NCBI GenBank assembly: GCA_002441525.1
Contig: DJWH01000104.1
Location: 1 to 13,959 of the forward strand
DNA length: 13,959 nt
Direction of reading: 5' to 3'
Source: Acholeplasmataceae bacterium UBA6235
Lineage (GTDB): Bacteria > Bacillota_I > Bacilli_A > Acholeplasmatales > UBA5453
Part shown: piece after piece, positions 1 through 7,333 of the stretch
Position numbering within the stretch: position 1 is the stretch's first letter
How the letters are laid out: every line of letters starts with the position of its first letter
The notes under the pieces: model-generated
Told to the model about the DNA's origin: nothing
What the model saw: only the letters and a program-made list of their open reading frames with translations
Databases searched by the model: none
Program-made: the position numbers and the translations under genes

Positions 1-1148
1 GAAGATTCAGGTGCCACCGACATGATGACCCAATTGCCATAGACTTTGGCTTTCGGCATGATATAGGTTTGGATGTTGCTTAAATAGGTTTCGCCGTACA
101 ATGCACCTGTGGCGTCGGCTGTAATAAATGCTGTATTGATGATGTCTAATGTCTCAAAGAAATCATCATTCACCGTGTTATATCCACGATAAATGTAACT
201 GGAGGCGATCGGACCTTCTAAGGATTTGTACCCTGGAACAACGATGTCAAAAGATAGGGTATCCGTGATTTCACCTGTGATGTTGGCTGTGAGTGTGACT
301 GTTGTGGTTTGATAGGGTCTTTTGTATAAACCGCTATTCGATATGACTTCAGGATGGCTTGAAGTCCATTCCATAAAGTAGCCGCTAAAGACCAGTGGCA
401 AACCCACACTTTCCTCTGTCAAATCTGGCAGAAGGTCTTCTAGATAAGTTTGTAATTCATTCATGGTTTTTGACCCCCATTTCGCAACATAAGTCATCGA
501 TTGGATGTGATCATTGGTCATATAACCAGGGTAACTCAATACAGTTTGTCCTTGGTATTCCCAACCCAAGAAGCGAAACCCTTCTTTGACGGGTGTCGGT
601 AATCTGGTGGGCTCTAATAAGGTTAATTGTGGATTTTGATATAGTTCTGCTTCCCCATAAAAAGAGACCTTGAGTTCACCTTCTGTATAAGCAATCACAT
701 CCGTTTCGAATTGCACAAACATTTTTTGATTGGGTTCATTGGTATACTCGATGATTTGGTTTAAACTTTCAGTATCTGGTAATTGTTGGTGTGCGCCAAT
801 GATATAATCATACTCAGGTAAGGTTAAGTTTTCTACGGCAGCGGTCATCGGATCGACATAGACCACTTCATAGAGACCAACTGCCTGGTTATAGGCGATG
901 AACAGTTTGTAAAACCATCTGAGTTTGGTTTGTGTATGATCCATAATTGATAGTGAACTACCACTGGTATCATTTTTACTCATGATGGTTAAAGCGCTAT
1001 TGGGTTCAATGGTGGACAAATAAGACGCATCCATATGGCCCCCATTGAGGTCTAAAGTCACCTCAACTGGTTGTAATGTCGGTTTTTGACAAGCCATCAA
1101 CATGAACATAAAAATGCTTATGAAGATGGTTGGAATGGTTTTTTTCAT
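1..1148 (-). CDS. Surface lipoprotein with probable GH18 (chitinase/glucosaminidase-like) domain, N-terminal part only
   Basis: This is an open frame of 382 codons from an ATG at 1148 that runs off the left edge of the window without a stop. Residues 1-20 form a lipoprotein signal (KK, hydrophobic stretch, lipobox LMAC with Cys20), so the protein should be anchored on the outer face of the membrane. Residues about 30-37 (VTLDLNGG) and 189-224 (GFRFLGWEY...VAKW) resemble Listeria-Bacteroides/InlB B-type repeats. Residues about 230-304 (WTSSHPEVIS, TVTLTANI) resemble a degenerate bacterial Ig-like module. From about 311 the pattern IASSYIYRGYN, then LDIINTAFITADATG, then WVIMSVAPES, matches the first two or three strands of a GH18 barrel. 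The catalytic DxxDxDxE motif would lie beyond the edge, so activity cannot be judged. A GAGGA Shine-Dalgarno (1156-1160) sits 7 nt before the ATG. A substrate of chitin or peptidoglycan glycan is inferred only. Confidence 0.8.
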   Translation of the reverse strand, partial: MKKTIPTIFISIFMFMLMACQKPTLQPVEVTLDLNGGHMDASYLSTIEPNSALTIMSKNDTSGSSLSIMDHTQTKLRWFYKLFIAYNQAVGLYEVVYVDPMTAAVENLTLPEYDYIIGAHQQLPDTESLNQIIEYTNEPNQKMFVQFETDVIAYTEGELKVSFYGEAELYQNPQLTLLEPTRLPTPVKEGFRFLGWEYQGQTVLSYPGYMTNDHIQSMTYVAKWGSKTMNELQTYLEDLLPDLTEESVGLPLVFSGYFMEWTSSHPEVISNSGLYKRPYQTTTVTLTANITGEITDTLSFDIVVPGYKSLEGPIASSYIYRGYNTVNDDFFETLDIINTAFITADATGALYGETYLSNIQTYIMPKAKVYGNWVIMSVAPES

Positions 1149-1181
1149 GGTATTTTCCTCGGTTTTAATCCATAGTATGTC

Positions 1182-1200
1182 TTTATTATAACATAATAAA
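1182..1200. repeat. 19-bp AT-rich inverted repeat in the divergent promoter region
   Basis: TTTATTAT (1182-1189) and ATAATAAA (1193-1200) are exact 8-nt inverted arms around AAC. The repeat covers the -10 box of the lipoprotein gene and lies about 57 nt before the GNAT gene on the other strand. It could be an operator or may simply reflect AT-rich promoter sequence. A plus-strand -10 (TATAAC, 1187-1192) in the same repeat is weak and has only a poor -35 (TTTAAT, 1164-1169). Confidence 0.35.
1185..1193 (-). promoter_or_regulatory. Extended -10 promoter of the lipoprotein gene
   Basis: Read on the minus strand, 1193-1185 is TGTTATAAT, a perfect -10 hexamer with the TG extension. It lies about 37 nt upstream of the lipoprotein ATG at 1148, which suits a short leader. 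No good -35 box is visible at 17 nt spacing, which is tolerable for an extended -10 promoter. Confidence 0.6.
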
Positions 1201-1256
1201 AAATGGTCGTTTTTTTAAGGTGCGAAAACTATTGCCAAAGAGAGGCGTGATATTCA

Positions 1257-2171
1257 ATGTTGACAACCCATCATGAAATCATCAACGAAAAGACGTATGC
1301 TTATTTCAATCAAGCAATCCTAGAAAGTCAGTTCTACCTGCCGATGTCCTTCGAACAGTTCAAATATTTATCCCAAACACACTATGTCATGATTCATGTT
1401 ACGGATGACCAAATTCAAGGTTTGTTGATGGGAAGTTTTAAAGACAATGCATGCTATATCGCTTATTTACTCGGTACAAAGGCAGCTCAATACGCTTTGT
1501 TGAATGACTTAGAATATCAATTGAGAACCACTTCAATCAAGACATTATGGTGGTCATATAATAACCCAATCAAGGTGCCTTTCTATACAAATCCCCCCCA
1601 CATTCATTTCAATGCTCAAGGGGTGTTAAAGGATTCTCCTATTGAGTCCTTATTGTTGAGTTCTGGTTATCAAATTTACGCCACAATGGATACCTATGAA
1701 GTCGATTTAACTTCGTTTCAAAAAAACGATTATTTGGCAGAAAAAACCATTCATTTAAAACAGTTGGGGATTGAATTTGTGGTGTTAAACGAGTGTACAA
1801 AATCGGTGGATGATTTTCTTCAATTGTTACCTAATCCTGCTTTTGTAGATGTCATCAGACATGGGATTGTTGCCTCTAAACCCATTTTATTTGTGATGTA
1901 TAATGGCTCAATCATGGGATTTACTGGTCCTATCAGTGTCGATACTGATGGCCGTGGTGTATTCGGCGGCATTGAGATACTAGATGCTTTACAAGGGTAT
2001 GGGGCAGGCAAATTACTCTTCTTTAAATTGCTCCAAACATTTAAAGATATGGGGGCTACTTACGTGACTTTATTCACGGGTCAAAACAACCCTGCGAAGC
2101 ATATTTACAGGGCAGCTGGCTGTCAAATCACGCACACATTCCATCTTTTGAAAAAGGAACTCTATCGCTAG
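1257..2171 (+). CDS. Tandem GNAT-family N-acetyltransferase, GlmA-like candidate
   Basis: This is a 304-residue protein, about twice the size of a single GNAT domain. The C-terminal half holds the acetyl-CoA site: residues 237-256 carry motif A with Q-GYGAG (246-251), followed by NNPA (277-280) and YRAAG (284-288), typical of GNAT motif B. The N-terminal half (about 40-150) keeps a degenerate GNAT layout (IQGLLMG, then LLLSSGYQIY...YEVDL) without a recognisable pyrophosphate loop. A GAGAGG Shine-Dalgarno (1240-1245) lies 11 nt before the ATG. It is transcribed away from the lipoprotein and towards the amino-sugar operon. Established comparison: Clostridium acetobutylicum encodes GlmA, a GNAT enzyme that acetylates glucosamine and glucosaminides, near its MurK and NagZ genes, and Bacillus subtilis has a GNAT gene (ybbJ) beside its mur cluster. 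Acetylation of de-N-acetylated wall sugars is therefore a reasonable guess, but the substrate is not shown by sequence. Confidence 0.8.
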   Translation: MLTTHHEIINEKTYAYFNQAILESQFYLPMSFEQFKYLSQTHYVMIHVTDDQIQGLLMGSFKDNACYIAYLLGTKAAQYALLNDLEYQLRTTSIKTLWWSYNNPIKVPFYTNPPHIHFNAQGVLKDSPIESLLLSSGYQIYATMDTYEVDLTSFQKNDYLAEKTIHLKQLGIEFVVLNECTKSVDDFLQLLPNPAFVDVIRHGIVASKPILFVMYNGSIMGFTGPISVDTDGRGVFGGIEILDALQGYGAGKLLFFKLLQTFKDMGATYVTLFTGQNNPAKHIYRAAGCQITHTFHLLKKELYR

Positions 2172-2186
2172 AGTTCCTTTGTTTTT
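2151..2186. terminator. Bidirectional rho-independent terminator shared by the GNAT gene and the murQ operon
   Basis: There is a perfect 12-bp stem: 2153-2164 (AAAGGAACTCTA) pairs with 2169-2180 (TAGAGTTCCTTT) around a TCGC loop. On the plus strand the stem ends in TTT and continues GTTTTT. On the minus strand it is followed by a T run from 2155 to 2151. The stem covers the last codons and the TAG stop of the GNAT gene, and the murQ stop codon (2187-2185) lies just past it, so one element ends both convergent units. Confidence 0.9.
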
Positions 2187-3084
2187 AGAGTCGTTTCAGT
2201 GATTCACGGATGTTTCCGTTGTGATCCATTAAAATCTCTTTAATCTTGTCTTTATCTTCGATTTTTGACATGATTGAGAATATCGCGAACTTCACGGAAT
2301 CGTATTTCATTAAATGAGCAACCGCTGTATCCTTATTGCATCCAGTGACATCCATAACGATGGATGTGGCACGTGATACCAATTTATCATTGGACATCTG
2401 CACGTCAACCATGAGGTTTTCATACACCTTACCGATTTTAACCATGGAAGCTGTTGTGATCATATTCATGATGAGTTTTTGAGCTGTGCCTGATTTCATT
2501 CTTGTAGAACCAGTCAATGGTTCTGCCCCAGTGATGGCTTCAATCGGATGTTTCGCAGTCGCTGCGATCACTGAATTGGAAGATGTGGTGATACAAGCGG
2601 TTTGACAACCGACTTCATTCGCATATTCCACTGCCCCTACAGCGTATGGGGTTCTCCCACTCGCAGTGACACCAATGACCACATCGTTGGGTTTAAGCTT
2701 CTTACGTTTTAAGTCTCTAATCGCTGCTTTTTTGGAATCTTCGACTTTTTCAATTGGGAACCTCAAAGCTTTGTTTCCACCAGCGATGATGCCTATAACC
2801 ATATCTTTAGATACACCAAAGGTTGGTGGACATTCTGAGGCATCTAGAACGCCTAAGCGGCCCGAAGTGCCGGCACCAACATATATGAGGCGCCCGCCTT
2901 TTTGGAAAGCTTGTGTGACGACATCGACCACGTTGGATATTTGTCCTAGCGCTTTTTCAACGGCGATAGGCACCAATTTATCTTCATTGTTGATCATCGT
3001 CAAGATTTCTTGAGTGGATACCAAATCGATGTTTCGAGTGTTTTCATTACGTTTTTCAGTACTAATTTTTCCAATGTCTACCAT
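2185..3084 (-). CDS. murQ: N-acetylmuramic acid 6-phosphate etherase MurQ
   Basis: This cytoplasmic lyase-type enzyme converts MurNAc-6-phosphate and water to GlcNAc-6-phosphate and D-lactate, the step specific to MurNAc use. At 299 residues it has the family's usual length (E. coli MurQ is 298). A SIS (sugar isomerase) domain carries the phosphate-binding loop VGAGTSGRLG (69-78) followed by DASECPPTFG (81-90). Glu84 there and Glu115 (EKVEDS) match the two catalytic glutamates of the E. coli enzyme (83 and 114). Other family blocks are VTASGRTPY (139-147), TGAEPLTGSTRMKSGTAQK (185-203) and MVDVQMSN. The Shine-Dalgarno AAAGGGG (3093-3099) lies inside the last codons of the kinase gene, whose stop is 5 nt before this ATG. 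It is the last gene of the operon. Confidence 0.97.
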   Translation of the reverse strand: MVDIGKISTEKRNENTRNIDLVSTQEILTMINNEDKLVPIAVEKALGQISNVVDVVTQAFQKGGRLIYVGAGTSGRLGVLDASECPPTFGVSKDMVIGIIAGGNKALRFPIEKVEDSKKAAIRDLKRKKLKPNDVVIGVTASGRTPYAVGAVEYANEVGCQTACITTSSNSVIAATAKHPIEAITGAEPLTGSTRMKSGTAQKLIMNMITTASMVKIGKVYENLMVDVQMSNDKLVSRATSIVMDVTGCNKDTAVAHLMKYDSVKFAIFSIMSKIEDKDKIKEILMDHNGNIRESLKRL

Positions 3085-3089
3085 AGTTT

Positions 3090-4001
3090 TTACCCCTTTG
3101 TAAAGTGTTTTATCGCGAGATGGTAAGCCCCTTTGACAGGTTCAACTGGGACTTCTTCGATGTCAAAAGACGGCATTCTGTCTTTGAGATACGCGATCAT
3201 GGATGTTTTGACGGCTGGTGCTTGAAGGACAAATGATCCTCTTGGCGCTACCTTCACACGGTGTGGATGGATGAATCGCTTGTAGGCGTTATAAATCTGT
3301 TCACCTAACATTTCCCCTTCTTTTTGATATAAGGAGAGGGTGAGTTCATCCCCTGTTCTCGCGAGTTCTCCCATTTTCGGCGATAAACCAGCGATTTCAC
3401 TTTTGTTTTTGTTGTAGATGAAAGCGATGATGTCCGCTTCGCTTTGTCCTTTGATTTCTTTTAACAACAACTTGGATAAAGGACTAAATCCCAGGTTGTG
3501 TTCACTTTCATAGATGAGATTCTTAAATGCGCTGATGACCACGTGATAGGCACTACCTTCATCCCCTAAGAGGTGTCCATAACCCCCAATGGTGTTGATG
3601 GCTTCCTCTTTTAAGGTAATCACTGCACTGCCTGTACCACCAATCGCCATGATGACCGCTTGATCGGGTTCTTTTTCAACCGAATACAAACCAATCATCG
3701 CGTCGGTATCTAACCTGACTTTCGCGTGAAATCGTTGTTCAAGGGACGCTTCGACCCCTTTGTCTTTCATTTTGGTTGCACCAGCGATACCCAATTGAAT
3801 CCATAATTCGTATTCAGCTACTGGGATTTTTGAAACGAGTGTTTGAATGGTTTGTTCGATATTTTTCAATGCTTCTGTTTCATCGATTGAAAAGTTCGAA
3901 AAACCACCCAAAGCCCGAGCGATTTCTCGCCCTTCAAAGTCATACAATACTGCGAGGGTTTTGGTGCCACCACCATCGATGCCGATGATCCATTTATCCA
4001 T
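3090..4001 (-). CDS. murK: BadF/BcrA-type amino-sugar kinase (MurK-like MurNAc/GlcNAc kinase)
   Basis: This 303-residue kinase of the ASKHA fold phosphorylates an amino sugar at O6 using ATP. Visible motifs are phosphate-1 IGIDGGGTKT (6-15), the DTDA stretch with Asp100 as likely catalytic base, phosphate-2 AIGGTGSAV (119-127), GDEGSAY (146-152) and the C-terminal adenosine motif around GSFVLQAPA (255-263). The family includes N-acetylglucosamine kinases and Clostridium acetobutylicum MurK, which acts on both MurNAc and GlcNAc. The neighbouring MurQ needs MurNAc-6-P, and no PTS transporter is in the window, so dual activity on both sugars is the best inference. The ATG overlaps the end of nagZ by 8 nt and has a strong GGGAGGT ribosome site (4011-4017). 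A GlcNAc-only kinase cannot be excluded from sequence. Confidence 0.88.
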   Translation of the reverse strand: MDKWIIGIDGGGTKTLAVLYDFEGREIARALGGFSNFSIDETEALKNIEQTIQTLVSKIPVAEYELWIQLGIAGATKMKDKGVEASLEQRFHAKVRLDTDAMIGLYSVEKEPDQAVIMAIGGTGSAVITLKEEAINTIGGYGHLLGDEGSAYHVVISAFKNLIYESEHNLGFSPLSKLLLKEIKGQSEADIIAFIYNKNKSEIAGLSPKMGELARTGDELTLSLYQKEGEMLGEQIYNAYKRFIHPHRVKVAPRGSFVLQAPAVKTSMIAYLKDRMPSFDIEEVPVEPVKGAYHLAIKHFTKG

Positions 4002-5562
4002 GTATTGGTAACCTCCCTTTCAGTGTGAGTTGACCTTTTAGATACTCAATGAGGATGGTCATTGAGTTGGGTGTATATTCATACAAGCATACATAATTTT
4101 TAATGTTGGGATTAAAATGCAAGTCATAAGGATTTCTCATGGAAACCACATAGACTTCTTTTGATAATGTTTGAAGTTGATCAATTAATGTGAGTTGTTG
4201 TTGATAGATGTTGCCATTGTAGGTTGTAACGATGATTTGATCGTATCCTTTGGCTTTTTCAACCACATCTTGAATGATTTCATCACTTGGATTGACTTTC
4301 ATCAAATATCGCCCGATATCTGGTAAACTCGCTTTGATTTGTTTGGTAATCAAGTAATCCCCTTCCGTATCATCAGCCCCAGAAGTCACTTGAGGTGAAA
4401 CCCCAATAAAGAGCGTTTTACCTTTAGGTTGATAGATGTCACCTTTAACCAAAGTTGCTGCCCTTCTGACGGTTTCAAGGGCGTAAGCTTTATGCATTTC
4501 GTTGACGACCACAGACTCAATGCCGGGGTAAGTTTGATTGATGATGTGTGGATTTATCAAGGTTTTATATTTAAGCACTCGAGATACACGTTCATCTAAT
4601 ACTGACATGGGTAATTCATTCGTTAAAACCGCTTGTTTGAATCGTTCAAAGGCTTGGATTTGGTATTCATAGGAATGACAAATGCACACCAGATTCGCGC
4701 CAGCTTGAACTGCCATGAGTGACGCTTCTACTGTGCCGTAAGCATCTTGAACTGCCTTCATTTCCATGCCATCGGTAACGATGAGACCTTCAAATCCCAA
4801 ATCATTTCTCAAGAATTCCGTTAAACACTTTTTAGATAAAGTGGCCGGTAATCCCTGTTCACTAAATACAGGAAAGTCGATGTGTGATGTCATCAGTGCG
4901 TGAATGCCTTTTTGAATGGCATTTCTAAATGGCACCAATTCAATGGCTTCCAATCGATCCAAATCGTAGTCCACTTTTGGTAAAGCGAGGTGTGAATCCA
5001 AATGGGTATCACCATGACCCGGAAAATGCTTCCCGGTTGAAAGGATTTTGGTTTGTTGTCCTTTGAAAAAAGCTTCTGAGAATTGTGATACTTTATTTGG
5101 GTCATCGGAGAAACTACGTACCCCAATGACGGGATTTTTAGGGTTGTTGTTGACATCCAAGATTGGCGCTAGGTTCATATTGATGCCTAACGCATCTAAT
5201 TCTTCTGCCATATAAGTACCATTTTTTAAGGCATATTCAACATCATCTGTCGCGGCGATGGTCATCGCCCCAGGGAAGAAGGTTGCGCCATTGAATATGC
5301 GTGTGACCATCCCACCTTCTTGGTCAATGCTAATGAACATCGGGACACGTAAATGTTTTGTCGCTTCCAATTGAAGCGATTGATTCAATTGGAAGAGTTG
5401 TTCTGGCGAGATACAATTTCTCGCAAACAAGATTACATTGCCTAACTTATATTTGACGATCATCTCTTTAGTGACTTCATCGAGGTGGTCTTTTTGGATG
5501 CCAAACATAAATAATTGGCCAATTTTCTCTTCCAAACTCAATTTGTTAATATCATACGTCAT
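3994..5562 (-). CDS. nagZ: Glycoside hydrolase family 3 exo-beta-N-acetylglucosaminidase NagZ, two-domain, cytoplasmic
   Basis: It removes non-reducing beta-GlcNAc from GlcNAc-MurNAc saccharides or chitooligosaccharides. Residues 1 to about 340 are the GH3 TIM barrel, with SIDQEGGMVTR (78-88), the loop KHFPGHGDT (178-186) followed by D189-S-H191 (the Asp-His acid/base dyad known from B. subtilis NagZ), and VTDGMEM (262-268) with nucleophile Asp264. Residues about 385-522 form a C-terminal alpha/beta domain, as in Gram-positive two-domain NagZ; Gram-negative NagZ lacks it. There is no signal peptide, unlike the secreted Bacillus enzyme, so it should act in the cytoplasm on imported saccharides. 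The start overlaps the namZ end by 11 nt, with an AAAGGT site (5572-5577) 9 nt upstream. Confidence 0.95.
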   Translation of the reverse strand: MTYDINKLSLEEKIGQLFMFGIQKDHLDEVTKEMIVKYKLGNVILFARNCISPEQLFQLNQSLQLEATKHLRVPMFISIDQEGGMVTRIFNGATFFPGAMTIAATDDVEYALKNGTYMAEELDALGINMNLAPILDVNNNPKNPVIGVRSFSDDPNKVSQFSEAFFKGQQTKILSTGKHFPGHGDTHLDSHLALPKVDYDLDRLEAIELVPFRNAIQKGIHALMTSHIDFPVFSEQGLPATLSKKCLTEFLRNDLGFEGLIVTDGMEMKAVQDAYGTVEASLMAVQAGANLVCICHSYEYQIQAFERFKQAVLTNELPMSVLDERVSRVLKYKTLINPHIINQTYPGIESVVVNEMHKAYALETVRRAATLVKGDIYQPKGKTLFIGVSPQVTSGADDTEGDYLITKQIKASLPDIGRYLMKVNPSDEIIQDVVEKAKGYDQIIVTTYNGNIYQQQLTLIDQLQTLSKEVYVVSMRNPYDLHFNPNIKNYVCLYEYTPNSMTILIEYLKGQLTLKGRLPIHG

Positions 5563-6694
5563 AGAGATGATACCTTTCTTTCATAGTTATAAATCGTTTA
5601 GAATCTACCTCCATTTTGGTCAATAAATCTGCCAAACTAAGGCGGTTTTTTTCAATGATATCAGTACCCATCAACAAGTTAAAAAACAAATTTTGACTGG
5701 TTTTGGGTGGTTGAATGAATTGAAATTCAGGGTGTAGTTGACGAATTACATGAATCAAAATAACCCCGGTTTTAACTGGTTCGAATGCATGTACATCCTG
5801 AACGAACATTTCTAAGCCTTCACACAACACATTGGCGTGTTTGGAGAATACTGGGGTAAAATAATGTTTTCTGAATTGAACCCCTGGTAAATCATACGTT
5901 TTTAAGGTTTCAATGGTCAATTTACTGTTGAACCAAGGGGCACCGAAGATTTGAAAAGGTTTGGTTGTACCTCTACCTTCGGATAGATTGGTCCCTTCAA
6001 AATAACAGGTTGCCATATAAGCATAGATGGTATCGATGGTTGGGATATTGGGGGATGGTAACACAAACGGTAACCCAGTATCTATAAAATGCATCGAACG
6101 ACGGTATCCGCTCATTGGAATGACGGTCAAATCGGCGTGAATACCCTCGGTTTCATTAAAGAAGTTAGCCAACTCACCTATGGTTAGACCATAGCGTTGA
6201 GGTATCGAGTAGTACCCTACAAAACTTCTAAAATTTAAATCCAACAAGTTGCCTTCGACTGCTACCCCACCTAGCGGGTTAGGACGGTCGAATACGACCA
6301 TTTTCTTTTGATAAAGTTTGCAGGCTTCCAATGCAAAAGCCATGGTATAGATAAATGTATAGAAGCGTGCCCCGACATCTTGGATGTCAAAACACAAGAC
6401 ATCGATGTCCGCCATCATTTCAGCGGTCGGTTTTCTCGTTTCACCATAAAGTGAATACACCATCGCGTTGGTTTCAGGATCGACATAGGGGTCTAATTTC
6501 ACCCCTGCTTGAACATTACCTCTAACCCCGTGTTCGGGCGAAAATAACGAAACCAAAGTGCCAATTTCATGGAGAATCTCAATGGTCGATTTAAAGTTAG
6601 CATCCACACCTGTCGGGTTGGTAATTAAGCCTATGCGTTTACCTTCGAACAGGGATTTATATTCATGAATACGTTCAATTCCCAATTTAATCAT
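5552..6694 (-). CDS. namZ: Exo-beta-N-acetylmuramidase NamZ (DUF1343, GH171), cytoplasmic
   Basis: This 380-residue protein of the DUF1343 family was shown in Bacillus subtilis (YbbC/NamZ) to remove MurNAc from the non-reducing end of MurNAc-GlcNAc. Family blocks are GLITNPTGV (22-30), FSPEHGVRG (51-59) with the conserved Glu54 proposed as catalytic, CFDIQDVGARFYTFIYTM (101-118), FDRPNPLGG (135-143), PSPNIPT (213-219) and EGRGTTKPF (239-247). The N-terminus starts directly in the enzyme fold (MIKLGIERI) with no signal peptide, whereas the Bacillus protein is exported, so this form should be intracellular. ATG at 6694 overlaps the YesL stop by 8 nt, with AGGAGA (6704-6709) upstream. It ends in TGA, the only TGA stop I checked here. 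With NagZ next to it, the pair could dismantle alternating MurNAc-GlcNAc chains one sugar at a time. Confidence 0.95.
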   Translation of the reverse strand: MIKLGIERIHEYKSLFEGKRIGLITNPTGVDANFKSTIEILHEIGTLVSLFSPEHGVRGNVQAGVKLDPYVDPETNAMVYSLYGETRKPTAEMMADIDVLCFDIQDVGARFYTFIYTMAFALEACKLYQKKMVVFDRPNPLGGVAVEGNLLDLNFRSFVGYYSIPQRYGLTIGELANFFNETEGIHADLTVIPMSGYRRSMHFIDTGLPFVLPSPNIPTIDTIYAYMATCYFEGTNLSEGRGTTKPFQIFGAPWFNSKLTIETLKTYDLPGVQFRKHYFTPVFSKHANVLCEGLEMFVQDVHAFEPVKTGVILIHVIRQLHPEFQFIQPPKTSQNLFFNLLMGTDIIEKNRLSLADLLTKMEVDSKRFITMKERYHLYDV

Positions 6695-7325
6695 TGAATT
6701 TCATCTCCTTCACATCATCGACCACACGATCAGTGATGATCGCCATGACCATTAACCAGCCACTCACACCAAATAAAACGAAGATCATCGATGTGAATGA
6801 GGTGAGTAATAACAATAACAATACTGCGGGTGTCAATAACATGAACATGGTTCTTAGGATATATTTTCCTGCAATATAAAATGATAATTTGATAGAAGCT
6901 TTAATACCTAAGTCTGGTTTGACATAGACAATCGGTAATAAATATAGTGATACAGCCAGCATCATCACTACAAAAAATAACGTGATGTAGTAGCCTGCTT
7001 GATAAAAAAGATTGGGTGCATCCTCGATGAGATCAACATAATAAGTCATGTTGAGATACCCGATGGAGATAATCATACCGATTAAAATCCCCAATAAAAT
7101 CTTGTAAAAAGTACGGTGTTTCAAATGATTAAAGTATGTTCTGAACAACCCTTTTTCCTGTTTCTTCCAAAGGTCTCTTAAAGTGTTATATCCTGTGGAT
7201 ACACCTAAAAAGAGCGTAATGACAGGTAATATGGTGATGATCACCAATGTATTGATGATGACCAAACGCAAAATCCAGTCACTGATTTGATTGATTTTTT
7301 GGAAAAAGGGTTTTTCAATGAACAT
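6687..7325 (-). CDS. YesL-like DUF624 family membrane protein
   Basis: This is a 212-residue integral membrane protein with about five hydrophobic segments (approximately 18-41, 75-97, 110-134, 155-177 and 178-198). It has the DUF624/YesL pattern: an N-terminal helix, a polar loop with GVSTGYNTLRDLWK (41-54), then KHRTFYK and a C-terminal IITDRVVDDV. YesL-type proteins are typically encoded beside carbohydrate ABC permeases, as in the Bacillus subtilis yes cluster, but their biochemical role is not established. Here it directly follows the MalG-like permease: its Shine-Dalgarno AGGAGA (7330-7335) lies on that gene's TAG stop. An accessory role in sugar transport or assembly is inferred from position only. 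Confidence 0.85.
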   Translation of the reverse strand: MFIEKPFFQKINQISDWILRLVIINTLVIITILPVITLFLGVSTGYNTLRDLWKKQEKGLFRTYFNHLKHRTFYKILLGILIGMIISIGYLNMTYYVDLIEDAPNLFYQAGYYITLFFVVMMLAVSLYLLPIVYVKPDLGIKASIKLSFYIAGKYILRTMFMLLTPAVLLLLLLTSFTSMIFVLFGVSGWLMVMAIITDRVVDDVKEMKFND

Positions 7326-7333
7326 ATAATCTC

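Noticed and set aside
218..589. Short open frames on both strands across the lipoprotein region
   Set aside because: The continuous 382-codon minus-strand frame from 1148 with lipobox, promoter and ribosome site explains this stretch.
1..1148. Lipoprotein as the solute-binding protein of the ABC importer
   Set aside because: Its modules (B-repeat-like, Ig-like, GH18-like) do not resemble extracellular solute-binding proteins, and it is in a separate transcription unit.
2666..3013. 115-codon plus-strand open frame inside murQ
   Set aside because: It is antisense to a well-supported murQ, the translation shows no family resemblance, and the murQ reading has conserved catalytic motifs throughout.
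5552..5554. Mycoplasma-type code with TGA as tryptophan
   Set aside because: Tryptophans checked are TGG, all genes are full length under the standard code, and the TGA here ends NamZ at a natural position. Reading through would add only two residues, so this site alone is not decisive.
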